DNA of 64,000 nucleotides from Asterias rubens. Lineage: Eukaryota > Echinodermata > Asteroidea > Forcipulatida > Asteriidae. Both the position numbers and the translations under genes were made by a program. The notes beneath the pieces are model-generated. The model did no database searches. It had not been told where the DNA came from and saw only the letters and a list, made by a program, of their open reading frames with translations. Every line of letters begins with the position of its first letter. The first letter of the stretch is position 1. The stretch covers positions 62,001 to 126,000 of the forward strand of contig NW_022985711.1 in NCBI RefSeq assembly GCF_902459465.1, in the 5' to 3' direction. Of this stretch, positions 24,180-37,600 are shown in pieces.

Positions 24180-24860
24180 GGTCAATTTCGGGGTACCCGT
24201 GGGTTGGGGATATGTGTTGCTTGTGACGTCACAGTCAAAGCGCGAGCGTGTATAACTTTGGAATTGAGTGCAGGCGTCCTTTGTGATGTCACAGTCACAG
24301 CATGATTTGGGACGGGGAGAGGAGGAAGGGGCACAAAGTGGTACATCTGTGAAACGGGGGACGGGGAAACGGCACAAATCAAATGACGGGGAAATTAACA
24401 GGGCTGGGGTAGGGATTGAAAAAATGAAAAGGGACTATCATGATAATAAATGGGACATTGGACAAGAAAATATTAAACTGAATTTGGGGGGGGGGGGGTA
24501 TCAAGCCCATCAAACGGGAAAGAACCACAAACGGGACCCGCGCGAAACTGGAAAAAGTTATGGGCAAACAGTGGCAAGCAAAGAACAATGCCAATGCACG
24601 GGATCGCGGGGACGGGAGGCGCGGGGTTAGACATGGGACGGGATAGGGAAGGGGCACACGGTGGGACAGGGAGTTGGGGGAAAAATGAATGGGGCTGGGG
24701 AGGGGGGAAAAGAAATGGGACTTGAAAACGATACAGGAGAGGAAAATAAAAAACCGAACGGGAACAAAATAAACCAAACGGGATATAAGTGGGACAGGGA
24801 AAGAACCACTATCGGGACCCGCTGGAAACTGGAAAACATGGATGGGATCGACAAAATGCA
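24180..24860. repeat. Purine-rich degenerate repeat tract
   Basis: The + strand is dominated by G and A with recurrent 'acgggg', 'gggacagg' and 'aaacggga' words. Two blocks resemble each other ('aaagaaccac' followed by 'cgggacccgc' near 24520 and 24797). Long open frames occur on both strands because of the composition and are not supported as genes. It lies immediately upstream of the vWA remnant of copy 3. Confidence 0.7.
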
Positions 24861-25006
24861 AAAACGAAAAGAAGACGGACAAGTGTACGATTTCACAAAG
24901 CACTAAGATTCGTCTTAGCTTAGGATGGGTGGTTTTCCACAGTGATTTGTATTGTGAACCTGCCCAGCCACTTTAACCCTCCCCTGTACACAGCGCTACA
25001 CTTGCA

Positions 25007-26844
25007 GCATTTTATACTATCCCAACCATCGGTGCTACACTCCAAGATACCGCATGTGATCGTAAGTATTTACCATGAATGTCTGGTCTATTAATGGAAG
25101 CACTTTAAGTAATCCACCATATACATGACAAACCGGTAGAGGTTTGAGATCGATAAGCCATCTGGGTCGCGAGAAAATAAGGGAAAACCGATTACACTTT
25201 GCATGACATCGATTTTTTTTTTTTTTTATGAATAAAACGCTCACTGAGCGAGAACTCCAAACGGGAAATTAGTTTTACTTATTTCTCATAAAATATGACA
25301 TTTCAGACAGAAATATTTCAAGGTATGTTTTCTACTATCGTCATCATTATACCGTGTAAGTTTTATGTAAATCTGTGATCTCAGACGAGGTTTTTGTTTA
25401 CCAATTCTGAAATGTTCCTTAAAAGTCTGAGAAATCTGAGAATTTTAAATGTTTACATTCTCTGAATAATGGGAATGCCAGCATTAAGTCAAACATGTTT
25501 TCCACGAGTGTTGACATAATGTTGTTCTGTCATCCTTCATGTTAAGACATTTGCCATAGCAGTCACTTCTTTCTTGGATTAAATGGTGCAACTTCGAATT
25601 AAAATTGTCTTTCTTATATTTTAGTAATATTAACTAGTTCTTAAATAGCGCATTTAACGATGTACTTTACAATAGTGCCCCGGTCATTGGGCCTATGACA
25701 CTCCTGTAATATTTCTCAGCCCCCGGGGGGTATACAGCCCCGAGGTGCTGTGGCTTTTTCAAACACAATATCAAACTCGCATGAACCTAGTTATACTCCT
25801 GGGTGAAGAGAAGCAATTATAGTAAAGTGTATTGCCTAAGGACACAAGTGTCATGAACGGGATTCGAACCCACACCCCGATGACTAAACCCCAGAACTTG
25901 AATTCGATGCTCAACAGCTCGGCCATGACACCCCATTATTGTAAAAAAGTAGTCTTCAATGCTTGAGATTTGTTTGGGTTTTCAGAATCTGCTGAGCTGC
26001 CTCCACTCGCCGAGCTCAACGGTACAATCGGAGAAAACCAAACACAGGACTTCGCCCAAGACATACCTCCAGAAGGTACCACCATTATTCTCCGTACGGC
26101 CAAAGGTACCGTAGCAATGTATGGATCGGCAACCGTCAGGACACCCAACTCGGCCCTCAACGATTTCAACCTGACAGCCACCGAAGGACAAGGCCCCGTG
26201 TTGATCTTCATTGGATTCGATTTCTTTGGTTTTGTTAACGGCGGTAAACGACCTCAGGTATGACCTTACGACCTTAATGTACCGCATTAAGGGCACTGGA
26301 CACGTTGTGTAATTGTCAAAGACCAGTATTCTCACCTGGTGTATCCCAACATATGCATAAAATAACAAACCTGTGAAAATTTGAACTCAATTGGTCATCG
26401 AAGTTGCGAGAGAACAATGAAACAAAAAACACCCTTGTTGTATTAATACTTTGTGTGCTTTCGGACGCATAATAAAAGGCTTCAGCTGAATTTTTTCATT
26501 ATTTGAGTGAGATAATACCTCTTTTTTTTAAACTACGTTACTTTAGAGGGAGCTGTTACAAAAATGCTCGATACATAATGTTTTTGTTTTGCTTTTTTTT
26601 GCAGGTGCCCAATCAGAATGACATGGAAGCGAACAATGAAACAATCGGCACAGTGTATTTCACCATCGAGGGAAAGCAAGCAACCAATGTCTTCTCATTG
26701 GTTTCAGCCGAGGGTGACGTCACCAAACCGGAACCAACCCAACCAAACTACAATGGCGTTGGTATGGTCACTACGACAGTGTCATACATTGCTCTGATTA
26801 TTCTGAATGGAGTAATTATTGCTCGTTTGGCAATTGCACTTTAA
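25007..26844 (+). CDS. vWA-locus copy 3: vWA remnant plus two intact terminal exons
   Basis: About 55 bp matching the end of the vWA exon, with its donor 'gatc|gtaagt' at 25062, lies at 25007-25061. It is followed by a beta-domain exon 25986-26257 and a stalk/anchor exon 26605-26844, both open with good splice sites and matching phases. The bulk of the vWA domain and everything upstream is missing. GRRRRQ is replaced by GGKRPQ and the Thr/Pro stalk is reduced to KPEPTQPNYNG. The two exons could be a decayed gene copy, or alternative terminal exons spliced from exon C of copy 2, which has the compatible phase. Confidence 0.6.
25680..25935 (-). mobile_element. tRNA-derived SINE (minus strand) in copy-3 intron
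   Basis: 'gggattcgaacccacaccccg' (complement of a box B) and 'cggccatgacaccc' at the right end mark the tRNA head. The body ('gggtgaagagaagcaattatag') matches the + strand SINE at 53214-53577. Confidence 0.8.
26285..26600. mobile_element. Decayed left half of GGCAGTGGACACT element, copy-3 intron
   Basis: Begins 'gggcactggacac' and follows the family order up to the exon acceptor. Homologous to the remnants at 9978-10260 and 19815-20090 and better preserved here. Confidence 0.7.
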
Positions 26845-26999
26845 ATCCAAACTGATTCGACTTCCTAATGTATAAAAACATCTATATCACGCTGCCGCCA
26901 TCTTGATCATGTTCCCTGTATCCAACAACAGTTACGGTTGCTAATATTCATTGTACGAAAAGGAACCAGACTCATTCTCCTTCCAGCCTCAGTTTGCTA

Positions 27000-29100
27000 A
27001 CATCGATTTGAATTGGATAAAATCAAGATGGCCGCACCATGGTAAAGGTCTAAGGTATTGCGCACCTTTAGCACATGAGATCATCCGAGTAGGGCGCCCT
27101 CATGCATAAAGAGAGGTTAGTTTATGGACACACTCCGCGCAACAGCTTTGTTTACAGACAATCAGTTTATAGGCAATCAGTTGTATAGGTTTTGTTGTTT
27201 GCTGTGTTTGTTCTCTTTCATCATTTTCGTCTGCAACAATGACGGCGCGATGACGTCACTGCATGAGGCCTACATAGTTTCTAGAGATAGATAGATAGAT
27301 ATATAGATAGATAGATCGATAAAAGGTTTACTCACACAAGCCGTCACAGCATAAAGACTGAATTGCAACTATGATACAACATTTTTAAATAGTTAAAAGT
27401 ACATCATTAAAAGTACAGCACTGTATAAAAATCACTGCGAAAAGGGAAACATAAAGCAAAATGCAACCACATACCTCACCAACACACCCAGAATAGAACA
27501 AAACAAACGAACAAACCCAGTCTCACACAAACGACAGCATAACTCTAGTACTCTGCAACGATCACAAAACCAATACGCAAGCAAAGGCAAAAAAAACCGT
27601 TAACAAAATGTGGAGAGTTTTTTAGTTAAATTCAAGTACCCCCAGTATTTCCAGGGGCCCCAGAACTAACGTTTGTCTCCTGTGACTACAATAAAAGAAA
27701 CAAACAAATTTGGAAACTGTATTACTGTTTTCTTTTTGAGCGAAATTTGTAAGTTTTTGAACTTCTGCGAACAAAGCATACTGCTTTTGTTGGGGGGGGG
27801 GGCTGAAATGACTAAGTTTTTAGAGGGGTGTGGTATTATTAACAAAGTAAATATTAACAAAGTAAATAATACTAACAGGAATTGTTGTTCTTAGTTTTAA
27901 GACATGTTTATATTTTCAGTAGTTACAAAATTATTTTAAAGAGGTGTGGGTGATAAACTATATTGTGTGGTACTAACATAGAGTAAGGACAGAGACAACA
28001 TAGTGTTTCAAGTCAACACACTGTGTGGGCTTCTTTTGTTCTTTCTCTGCATAATAATTATTGTAAGGTAATGGTACGAAGTTTGTAGTATTTAGATTAT
28101 GTTGTTATTAACTAAAAGTGTTGCTATATATTCCACATTATATAACTGGCCATTTGATTGGTGGAAATTACTTCACGTGACATTCACTATTACTCCCATC
28201 CGCACTGGCGATCAAAAAGACCTATTCGCCCATGGGGAATAGCATTTCCCATCCAACAGTTAGGATCATCATTGTTTAGATGGATACCGCCGCATCATAA
28301 ATGCCCATTATTTTTATTAAAAACTAATATAATGATGAAATAAAATTTAAATTAAGAAGAATTTATTAAAAAGTGATCAAAAAAAGGTTAGTAACTTCTC
28401 CAAAATTTCGCAATGTTTGAGAAAATGTCGAAAGGATTGTAGAACATATTAAAACTTGTTGTTATTGACATAAAGCTCAATTCGCCCGAAAGTGTTGCCC
28501 AGGAATGTTGAAAGAAGCCGAAAACACCCCACGTAGCACAAGTAAGGACTTACACACTTGATTGAAGTTGCGAGTGCTTCGTGAATATGACGCAACTCGC
28601 AAAGAACGAACTAGTAACACGAAAGTGCTTACTCTAAGGCCTAAGAAGAAAAGGCTTCATGAATAAGGCCCCAGGCTCCTAGTGGAGTATACCAATGCCT
28701 ACGTACATCCTTACGGACTGTGAATTGTAGGTGGCAACGGGCCCTTTGTGGTAATTGACTTCGCCTAATTGGTTCCAAGTCTGCGATCGTGGCTTTCAGT
28801 CTACCTGCTGGCCCTTATTATAGGACTCTTTCTCTGTACAGGTACTGTAGTGTAGTACGAAAGTCTAAGGCCGTCAACGTAAACTATTACACTCTGGGAA
28901 TATTTTTATTCGTGATATTTCAGAATATCTTTATTATTATCAAATATGTTTCATCTAAAGAAAAAGATCAGTGCATAATTCCAAGAAAAATATATATCCA
29001 ATTTCATAATGTACTACTATAAAATACATTCACAATTTCTAAGTACATTTTCAGACAAGTATCAAATACAGGCACAGGATACTTTACAATTGAGTTTCCA
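27000..29100. other. 3' flank of copy 3 and intergenic DNA
   Basis: Homology to the flanks of copies 1 and 2 continues to about 28110. A GATA microsatellite lies at about 27286-27322 and a G run near 27793. No gene recognised; the open frames are short and lack domains. Confidence 0.5.
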
Positions 29101-29109
29101 GTTTGCTAA

Positions 29110-29690
29110 CCATCAAAACATTACTAGTACTCAATACACTTGAGTACTACTTGAGCAGTACTTGAGAAGTACTAGAGTACACTTGAGAAGTACTTAAGTT
29201 CACTCGAGCAGTACTTGTGAAGTCTCAAGAAATTATCGAGTACACTTGAGAAGTACTCCACAACACTCGAGTAGCAGCCTGTCGAGTAGTACCAGAGTCG
29301 TACTTGAGAAGTCCCAAGAAGTACTCAAATACACTCGAGAAGTATTCCAGTACACTCAAGTAGTACTCGAGTAGTACTCAAGCAGTACTTGAGAAGTACT
29401 CAAGTACAGTCAAAAAGTACTCCAGTACACTCGAGTAGTGCTCGAGTAGTACTCGAGGAGTACTTGAGAAGTACTCAGGAAGTACTCGAGAAGTACTCAA
29501 GTACTCAAGTACTGGAATAGTACTTTAGGGCACTTGAGAAGTGATCCAGTATAGTACTCACTACTGTACCCGAGGCTCTTGAGTACTACTCGACTGTATT
29601 GTACACATAACTACTACAGTTTATACTCGAGTACACTCCAGTTTATACTCGAGTACACTCCAGTAGTGTGCTCGAGTACCTACTACGAGT
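29110..29690. repeat. 11-bp palindromic minisatellite, AGTACTYRAGN
   Basis: About 580 bp of degenerate units of roughly 11 bp built from AGTACT and CTCGAG/CTTGAG, both self-complementary. In the best stretch (about 29355-29510) consecutive units keep an 11-bp step. Short frames in it are not genes. Confidence 0.9.
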
Positions 29691-30227
29691 ACTACAGCAC
29701 TGGTTTTTACATCCCGATGTGTTCGATTTCATTGGATGTGTTCTAGATTTTATTTCTACCTTCTCGGAAACTCCTGTAGAAAATAATGTCAGCAATAAAT
29801 ATACAGTAACTGAAGTTGTACTATTCTTTAAAGCTAGTGCAGCAGCTCACTTAAAAGGGCTGTCGTGTCCTCATGATCAAGGCCAGAGGCTGTACGGATT
29901 TCTTCATTTCTCCACGTTAAAGGACATGTGCATACGCATTCTCCACAGGTATGACAAAGCAAGACAGAGGGAAGGTATGGCAGTAAATGGGTGAGTGCGA
30001 GTTCATCATACAGCCAAAGGCCTGCTTTAATCATGATGACACAGCCCCTTTAAGGAATATAAAGCAAATACTACACATTTGTGTCCATGTAAACAAATCT
30101 GCAACAGTTTCAGTTCGTTTTATTGTACACATATCCATGCGTGCAAGCAGCGAATATTATTGTACTAAAAATAACTGTGTCCACCACAAAGTGGATTATC
30201 TGCCATCATGCCTCCAATACCTGGCTG

Positions 30228-30362
30228 GGCCCAATTTCATTACTCTGTGTTACAAGACAGTATTCACTTTACACAGCTTGCACAGAAATTTGACGCTTGT
30301 ACAGGAAGCAGAGAATTGCAGTAAGCAGAGCCATGAAATTGGGCCCTGTTTAAGAAATACAT
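30228..30362. mobile_element. Palindromic element, GGGCCCAATTTCAT family
   Basis: The ends 'gggcccaatttcat' and 'atgaaattgggccc' are perfect complements. Confidence 0.75.
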
Positions 30363-30589
30363 GCAATTACTTTGAACAAACAGAATAACTAGCTCTACTT
30401 ACAGCACATGTGCATCACTTGCCTTGAGAAAATATTGAGTTGCTGTCCAGTCTCCTTCCACTTAATAAAATGAAATATTTTGTATATAAGTTATATATTT
30501 AGTAAATAGTAAATTAAAAATAAACAAGATACATAAATAAACATGTTTGAAATAATGCTGTGATATCAACGCATACAAGCCAAAAAGTC

Positions 30590-30782
30590 AGGGTTTAATT
30601 TCAAAGAGCTGCTAAAGCAGTAAAATTTGCCTACAAATATTTCCGCTAAGCATATCTAAGCAGGATACCGGTCACAGATTGTAGACAAGGAGTGCCATTT
30701 TGGCTATAAATCACATTCTTGTAAGCATAATTTTGCTGCGCTTTTTGAGCAATAAGAAGCCCTATGAATTGGGCCCAGTTAT
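30590..30782. mobile_element. GGGCCCAATTTCAT-family element
   Basis: Left 'tttaatttcaaagagctgc', right 'ctatgaattgggccc', with 'taagcaggataccgg' inside. It abuts the next copy. Confidence 0.65.
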
Positions 30783-30955
30783 AGAGCTGCTTAAGCAGAA
30801 AATATTGCTGAACAATGTCATGCTTAAAAGGAAAAGCAGGATACCAGGGTGCATGTGATATGGTACTTTGGCTGGTAACCTTTTTTTCTGGTAAGCATAA
30901 CTTTGTTGCGCACTACTTTTGTGCTTACGCAGCTTTAAGAAATTGGGCACAGGGT
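30770..30955. mobile_element. GGGCCCAATTTCAT-family element
   Basis: 'tgggcccagttatagagctg' to 'tttaagaaattgggcac', head to tail with the preceding copy. Confidence 0.65.
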
Positions 30956-31089
30956 TCAATCACACTAGAGCTAACTGCAAATCGATCTTAATTGCTAATT
31001 GTGATGTCACAATTCAAATCAGTGTGGTAAATAATATCACGTCAGCTCATCTTAAATGAACCTAAGCGCTTTGTGAAATGGACATCCGG

Positions 31090-31295
31090 GTCAAATTTCA
31101 TAGAGCTGTTTTAAAAGCACATTTTTATAGTTGGCTAAAAAAAAGCACAACAAAATCATGCTTGTACCAGAATAAGTTTACCAGCCACACTACCATGACG
31201 CGTATGTACAATTTGAGACTGGCATCCTGCTCATTTCTGCTAAGCAGACAGCTGCTAAAGCAACATTTTCTGCTTAAGCATGAAATTAGGCCCAG
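31090..31295. mobile_element. GGGCCCAATTTCAT-family element
   Basis: 'gtcaaatttcatagagctg' to 'catgaaattaggccc'. A 147-codon open frame over it (31078-31521) is incidental. Confidence 0.65.
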
Positions 31296-31729
31296 GACTC
31301 AGATTAGATATCTGTCACAATTTTGGTGGCTCCAACTTGACTTGAGTCACACCTGTATAGCTCTATGGCCGCACCGGCAAATGACACAGATTTGTCATAC
31401 ACAGTACACACGAAAGTGCTGTCATGCCAGTATTAAAAAGATTATAAGTCAACTTGAATTGGATGTCAATGGCCTGATACAAAACTGGCCAAAGAGAATG
31501 GTCTTAGGATTAAAAACTTAAAGGAAAAATATCACTAAAACCCAACAAACACACGAGAGATCATGAAAAACAATTTCAAGGATGAAAAATAAAAAAAAAC
31601 AAATCTTTTTAAATAGGTAAAAATGATGCATTTCTGGCAACAAAATGTGTCAAATTCAAAGACAAATTAGTTTGAGCCATTTCCTAACTTTCTTTAAAGC
31701 TGAAAATACAAACAGGGATGTGTATAAGG

Positions 31730-32105
31730 CACTGAAAACGTTTGGTAAAGACTAATATTCTCACCTGCTGTATCCCAACATGTGCATAAAATAACAAATC
31801 CTAAGCAAATTCTGGCTCAATTAGTCATCGGAGTTGCAAGAAAAAATGAAAGAAAACAACAACCGTCCTTGTTGCATAAAGTTTGTTACAAGATACCCGA
31901 GAGAGGCTTCAGGCTTGAAGTCTTTCTCCTATTCAAATATTGAAGTGAGAAATTACTTCGTCTCAAAAACTATGCTTCTTCAATTCAGAGGGAGTAGTTT
32001 TTTAACAATGTTTAATACTAAATTACTATCAACAGCTCTCCATTGCTTGTTACCAAGTAAGTTTTTATGCTACGATTCTAGTTATTACCAAAAGTGTCCA
32101 GTGAG
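31730..32105. mobile_element. Diverged GGCAGTGGACACT-family element
   Basis: Family landmarks in order ('aagactaatattctcacctg', 'cataaaataacaaatc', 'cagagggagtag', 'attaccaaaagtgtcc'). Confidence 0.7.
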
Positions 32106-32109
32106 TGGC

Positions 32110-32800
32110 ATTAATTTAATGTGTAAAATCTAAATTTCAGATCACACAAAGGGGCACGACCATTACGGGTGATTAATTTTCCAGAAAATTTGAACACAGG
32201 CTCATGTTGGTGCATTGCCATTGGTGCAACAATGCTAGTTGGCAATGATCATTAAAATGTTGAAGATTTCCGTATTCTGTCAATCCATCACTACAACTTC
32301 TTGTTCACTAATTTTAACCGAAAGGAATACATGTATCTCATTCTCATTTTAGAGTAAACTATACTTATTTATTTCATAATGAAATGAAATTGTGGTGGCA
32401 GAATAAGGAAATGTTTCCTGTCAAGATATACAAACAAAGTAGTAGTACACCATATATTTACATTTTGTGCTTCTGTATAAATACTAGTACTACAGTAAAA
32501 ATCCTTGAATAACATACTCGAGACTGTTGGGTTTTTTGCTAAATAACATAGCTGGTGGGGTAATCAACTGGAATGGCTCGGGCTGCTCGAAGCGTTCTTG
32601 TGGGGGAACACTTTACTTTCTCTTCGGGAACACTTGGTTTGTGTTCAATATGAAAGAGGGAGTCCATAGATATCCGTTGTCGGTTTCCTTTCAATGTACA
32701 CGTCCAGGCGTCATTAAACTGGACATCACAACCGAAACAGCGCCCTCACTGGAGTTCAATGAATGCCTGTCATTGGCTGGGAGTTGTTTTGTGTGCCACA
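32110..32800. other. No recognised gene
   Basis: AT-rich left half. A GC-richer stretch (32520-32800) holds a 115-codon open frame without a recognised domain. No support for a gene. Confidence 0.4.
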
Positions 32801-32808
32801 CAACTGGC

Positions 32809-33259
32809 GCACGCGCACTTTTACATTGTTTGACATCAAAGAGATCTATTATCAATGACCTTATTTTAATTTGACCAATTAGAGTCCGTTTGGAGTGGTT
32901 GTCATGTGCTCATTTAATGCATAATTTTTAGGCAAAATACATTAAACGAATAATTATCATAAATATCATGGAGATATATTTTTCACTGTGTTACTAAAGA
33001 AAATTATCACTAAAAACAAGAAACAAAACAAAACCCAAAAGACAGCCTTTTATAAATATAACCATATCCTTGAGAAATGTCTTGCTTAAAATAAAATCCA
33101 GATGGAACTCTCACCAAGTTGATACAAAAACCAGTAGTAATACTAAGAAAATATCAAATAATGTATGCAAAATATGAAAGTGTTACGCAGAATTGTTGTA
33201 TAGTAAAATAAAAAGAATTACAGTGCCTATGCTACAAAAGAAAAAGTGTATTGCTTCTC
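32809..33259. repeat. Second copy of the ~450-bp duplicated segment
   Basis: Same segment and orientation as 12307-12757, with only a few differences seen by eye. Flanks differ on both sides. Confidence 0.9.
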
Positions 33260-33589
33260 TACGGTAACATGTCTTAAACAACGAAGGTAAACGTGTTGGA
33301 ATTCATGGTAATACCAAACTGCAATTTGTAGTGGAAAAATTGCAATATTTTGAACATTGAAGGCGAAATTTTGAAGGCGATAAAAGACATTTCTACATAC
33401 CAAAAGACTACAACAGTGTTTTTCCCAATTCCCCAGCTAGTGTAGCAGACTGATATGTGCGAAACAGAACCTATACACGCAGTTTCTGGCCAATATACAA
33501 AATATCTGTTTTTATTTATCATTTCTGATAAAAAAACAGCATGGCAGAGGAGCATTGGTAATAGGAGAGCACCGATGGTCATAGTAAGA

Positions 33590-33865
33590 ACAGGGCCAAA
33601 TTTCATGGCTCTGGTTACCGCCAAATACTGCGCTTACGATCACGATTCCCTGCTTACGAGCAAGCGCCAAACTTCTGCGCTAGCCTTGTAAGCATAGAAT
33701 GTAAGCCTTGTAAGCATAGAATGTCTAACGCGGAGTACGCATGCACAGACGCAAAAATTCACCACTAACCCAAGAAATACGTTTGCCGTAAGCACAGAAT
33801 TCCCTGCTTCTGTAAGCGCCGACTCTGTGCTTAAGGTAAGCAGAGCCATGAAATTTTGCCCTGAT
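33590..33865. mobile_element. Large-palindrome element, 'gggccaaatttcatggctct' family
   Basis: Left 'agggccaaatttcatggctc' and right 'gagccatgaaattttgccct' are inverted. 'gcgcttacgatcacg' lies inside the left arm, and a short direct repeat 'gtaagcatagaatgt' lies at about 33689-33724. Confidence 0.7.
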
Positions 33866-34173
33866 TCTTTAGCTTTTGTTATTGTGGGAAGGATTATTTC
33901 AAAGTACCTTCCAGAATAAATCCACATGATCTATATTACACTCATTCAGCAAATATGGCGTATCCAGGCCAGCAACCGATTTAACGAAACGCTAGGATTA
34001 ATCCTATCTCGAGTTCGGACGAGTAGTCATTCTATTACCGTGACACTAACGAATATACTGTTAAAAAGTCAACAAACTGCCTTTAAAATAACCTAAAATA
34101 AAAACTAGTATTACAAGCCCGTACATACTTAAACCTGAAAATAAAAGCAACTGAAACAGTGTCACATTTCTTC

Positions 34174-34611
34174 TTAACTTGAGCTATTTGCACCTTCAAT
34201 ATTGCCCATGATTCTCACAAGATTCTGCAGTCCATAAACACATCCTCTGTTGCATTCTTGATCGCTGTCAAAACTCTCGGAATCCTGCTCTGTGTTGCCG
34301 AAATCAATAATGCGCAAATCGACTGCCGCCGCTGATACGTCTCTTGTGCAGCCTTTAGGGGAAGGTTCTACAGTCTGGTCCCCTTCATAGATCAACAGCA
34401 GAGAGCTACTGAGGAAGGTGTGGGTCTTGACTGTTGAGATGACTTGTATGAGAGTGTTTAATTTCTCAACAAATGAGGGGATTAACTCAGTCCTCACCCG
34501 TTCGTTGTCGCAGAGGTAATCTGAAAGCGCCCTCTGCAATCCGTCTTTTGAAAGGCGACGACCGTCGTATTTGTTGCGGCACTTGTAGATGCCTCTGTTT
34601 GGTTGATAAAC
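34174..34611 (-). CDS. IP6K: IP6K last exon
   Basis: It starts at V of VYQPNRGIYKCRNKYDGR after the acceptor 'ttctgaatcag' and ends at TAA (34174-34176). It contains SSSLLLIYEG and the metal-binding Asp of IDFGNT. Confidence 0.93.
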   Translation of the reverse strand, partial: VYQPNRGIYKCRNKYDGRRLSKDGLQRALSDYLCDNERVRTELIPSFVEKLNTLIQVISTVKTHTFLSSSLLLIYEGDQTVEPSPKGCTRDVSAAAVDLRIIDFGNTEQDSESFDSDQECNRGCVYGLQNLVRIMGNIEGANSSS

Positions 34612-37600
34612 CTGATTCAGAACAAAATACAAAACAAGACATGTGAACCAGTGACCTATATAATTTAATCCAGTTTTTAGTCAAGGTTCTTAGATCAGGT
34701 CAGAGTTGAAGTCATGAGTTACCTGGGCCCAATGTAATAGAGCTGCTAAAGCACAAATATTTTGTCTTGATAAAAACAAAATTACCAACCAAATTTCAAA
34801 GTGATTTTTCAGGATTAAGCAAACAACAGATGAACACCAGTAACAAGCGATATGCAACTAATGGAAATTTGGTTGGTAATCCTATTTTTATCAGGGAAGA
34901 TATTTCATGCTTTATAGCAAATTTGTGTGCTTAGTATCTCTATAAAATTGGGCCCTGGTCCGAGTCTGAGACACAGCACGATTCATGAGTCATGGGTGAA
35001 AATTATTACGAAAATTATTTTTACTAACTACAACATTAGCTAAAGGGGGGCTGGTCTACATCACTGTTCATTAGGCAGGCACCAGTATGAAACTTCAAAC
35101 TTTTCTTCTTTTTCTTCATTTTGAGTGCAGCCTTCATGATTGAAGATTTACTCACTGCCAAATAATTCGGGGCGAAACCCCTTCTCTTCATGATAAGAAC
35201 ACCAAATTCAAACTCTGGTGTTTCTAATCAGCAGAGTGTGAGTTTGAATCCCCAGCCGTGACACTTGTGTCCTAAAGCAAGATACTTATAACCATTGGTC
35301 CCATGTGTTGTGTAACGCATGTAAAAGAACCAAGTGTACTTATTGAAAAGAGAAGGGGTTCGCCCTGGTCTTCCTGGCTGTGGCTGCTGTATGCACCGTA
35401 GCACCTTGTAAACCTTTTTTTTATAAGGTGCTTAAGAATTGGGTCTCAGAATTCGTCAATGCAATAACCTATCTTTCTGAAAGTTTGTATATACTCAGCG
35501 CCTTAAGTACCTTGTACCCAAACTTTGTTGATCAGAAACACCCCACCAGAGCTTAAGTTTGCTGGTCTTAACTGCTCAACACAACACGCCACTAGTATTA
35601 AAACATCACACAACACTTTACACTGTGAACATTTCATCAAATTAGATGGTCATGAAAAACAAAGAATGGTCAGTGTCAATTCTGCTGTGGTCTCCCTATT
35701 TGGACAATATTACTTTCTTCAACAATTTACCGGCTCAGTTTGATTTGACAATCTGCAGTGATAGCATTGGATAATTTCTTACTTGCATTCCACATATTCG
35801 GAGACCTAGCGTGGCTGTGGTCGTTGCAGCATCCCGGTCAATGTGAAGCTTGCGCTTGGCTTCTGAGTGGTCCTTGTGGTACGTCCTCGTGCCAAGTTTA
35901 ACGTCCAGTATGCATGGGGATTGGAACTGCCACGTCAGATTCTCAAGAAGAATAAACTCTGAATTTGGGGGGGGTGAAGATTTAATAATTCAAGTACGGT
36001 CAATATGACTGCATAGAAAGAAATTCAAAGGCTGTCAGAAGTGATGTAGTTGGTGGCTGGTGGCAAAGGGCAGGTGCATTACCAGCCGCTTGGCCAGCCA
36101 CAAGCCCGGTTCTCCTATTATATAATACTCCAGGGCCCAATTTCATAGAGCTGCTAAGCACAACAATTTGCTTAGCATGAAATTTCGACATTGATAAAAA
36201 CAGGATTACCAACCAAATTTCCACGTGATTGTCAGGATAAGCAAACAACAGCTGATAACCAGTAACAAGCAATATGCAACAAATGGAAATTTGGTTGGTA
36301 AGCCTGTTTTTATCAAGGAAGAAATTTCATGCGAAGCAAGTTTGTGTGCTCTATGAAATTGGGCCCAGGTCTCCAAATAACCCGGGGGACCAACAGCAAC
36401 TGCTGTGGTGCCCTGTTCAAGGTTCCGGTACAAACTTACTTACATTTTCCTCATAGAGGTGCCCCTGGCCAGAGGAAAATTAATGTGCCCCTTTAAGAGC
36501 GAAGTCCAAAGCCCTGCCCCTTGCATTGAATTGTGCTCAGCACATTTGCTTACAGAGCAAGAAATGAGTGGGGTACCAGGTGGCAACAGTATAAATTTAA
36601 TGGAATGTTGGCTGGTAACCTGTTTCTGCTAAGCAGGACTTGTCTGGGCTTAGCATGATTTTGTGGTTACATTCTTTATGAAATCAAGCCCTGGTCTTAA
36701 ACTGCTCGAGCTATGTCTTAATCAGCTATTACCAGGAAAACATGGTCATGTGACAACCTCTCAACCAATATGACTGCCTAAAGTGTCCGAGGCATTTATG
36801 AATTCATGTAAAAACTTGGGGTGTCATGGCCGTTCGAGTGGTCAAGGGCAGTGGACTCAAGTTCTGTATTTACAGAATGTGGGTTTGAATCCTGGCATGC
36901 TCAGTCATGACACTTGTATCCTTGAGCAAGACACTTGATCACAATTGCTTCTCTCAGGAGTGCAAATGAGTACTGGCGAAAGCCGGGGAGTAACCTGTGA
37001 TGGACTGGCATCTGGGGAAATAGAAATATCCTCTGTCTTTTAATGCCAAGGAAACCATATTGGCTCGGCACAGACTTTACTTTTACAAAATAAAAGAATG
37101 CAATACCATGAAGTTTGCCAGTTCCATTGTCCCTGTGCATCCTGTCTAACTGTCGCTGATAGAGATGGTGTCCCCAAGGGTTTACTTGAGTCATCTTACT
37201 CCCGGAATGGTCCGCAAATACTACCTCTGAGTCGACTCCTTCCAATCTAAACCCATTAAAGCAAAATACATTAATTATTTATTAAATGCAAGCAGACCCC
37301 CTGGGCAACAAGTGCAGTTTACTACTGGACTAGTCGCGGCTCAAACACTAAACAGGACAAATTTCTCATACATGAGATTTATGGCTGCAAATGATTACAG
37401 CAGGCGATATATAGTAAAAAATCATGCTAAAAGGATTGTTGGAAGTGATGTCTGATGTGTTGCCTAAGTAAATTATGTTGTCATGAACAATCTTGGGTGA
37501 CCCAATTGGTTCACCAAACAGGTAGTGGCAACTATTTTGTAGTACTCTTGATGTTTTGTAGTAGTCGTGGCGGCACAATTAACCTAGCAGCTTAAAAAAT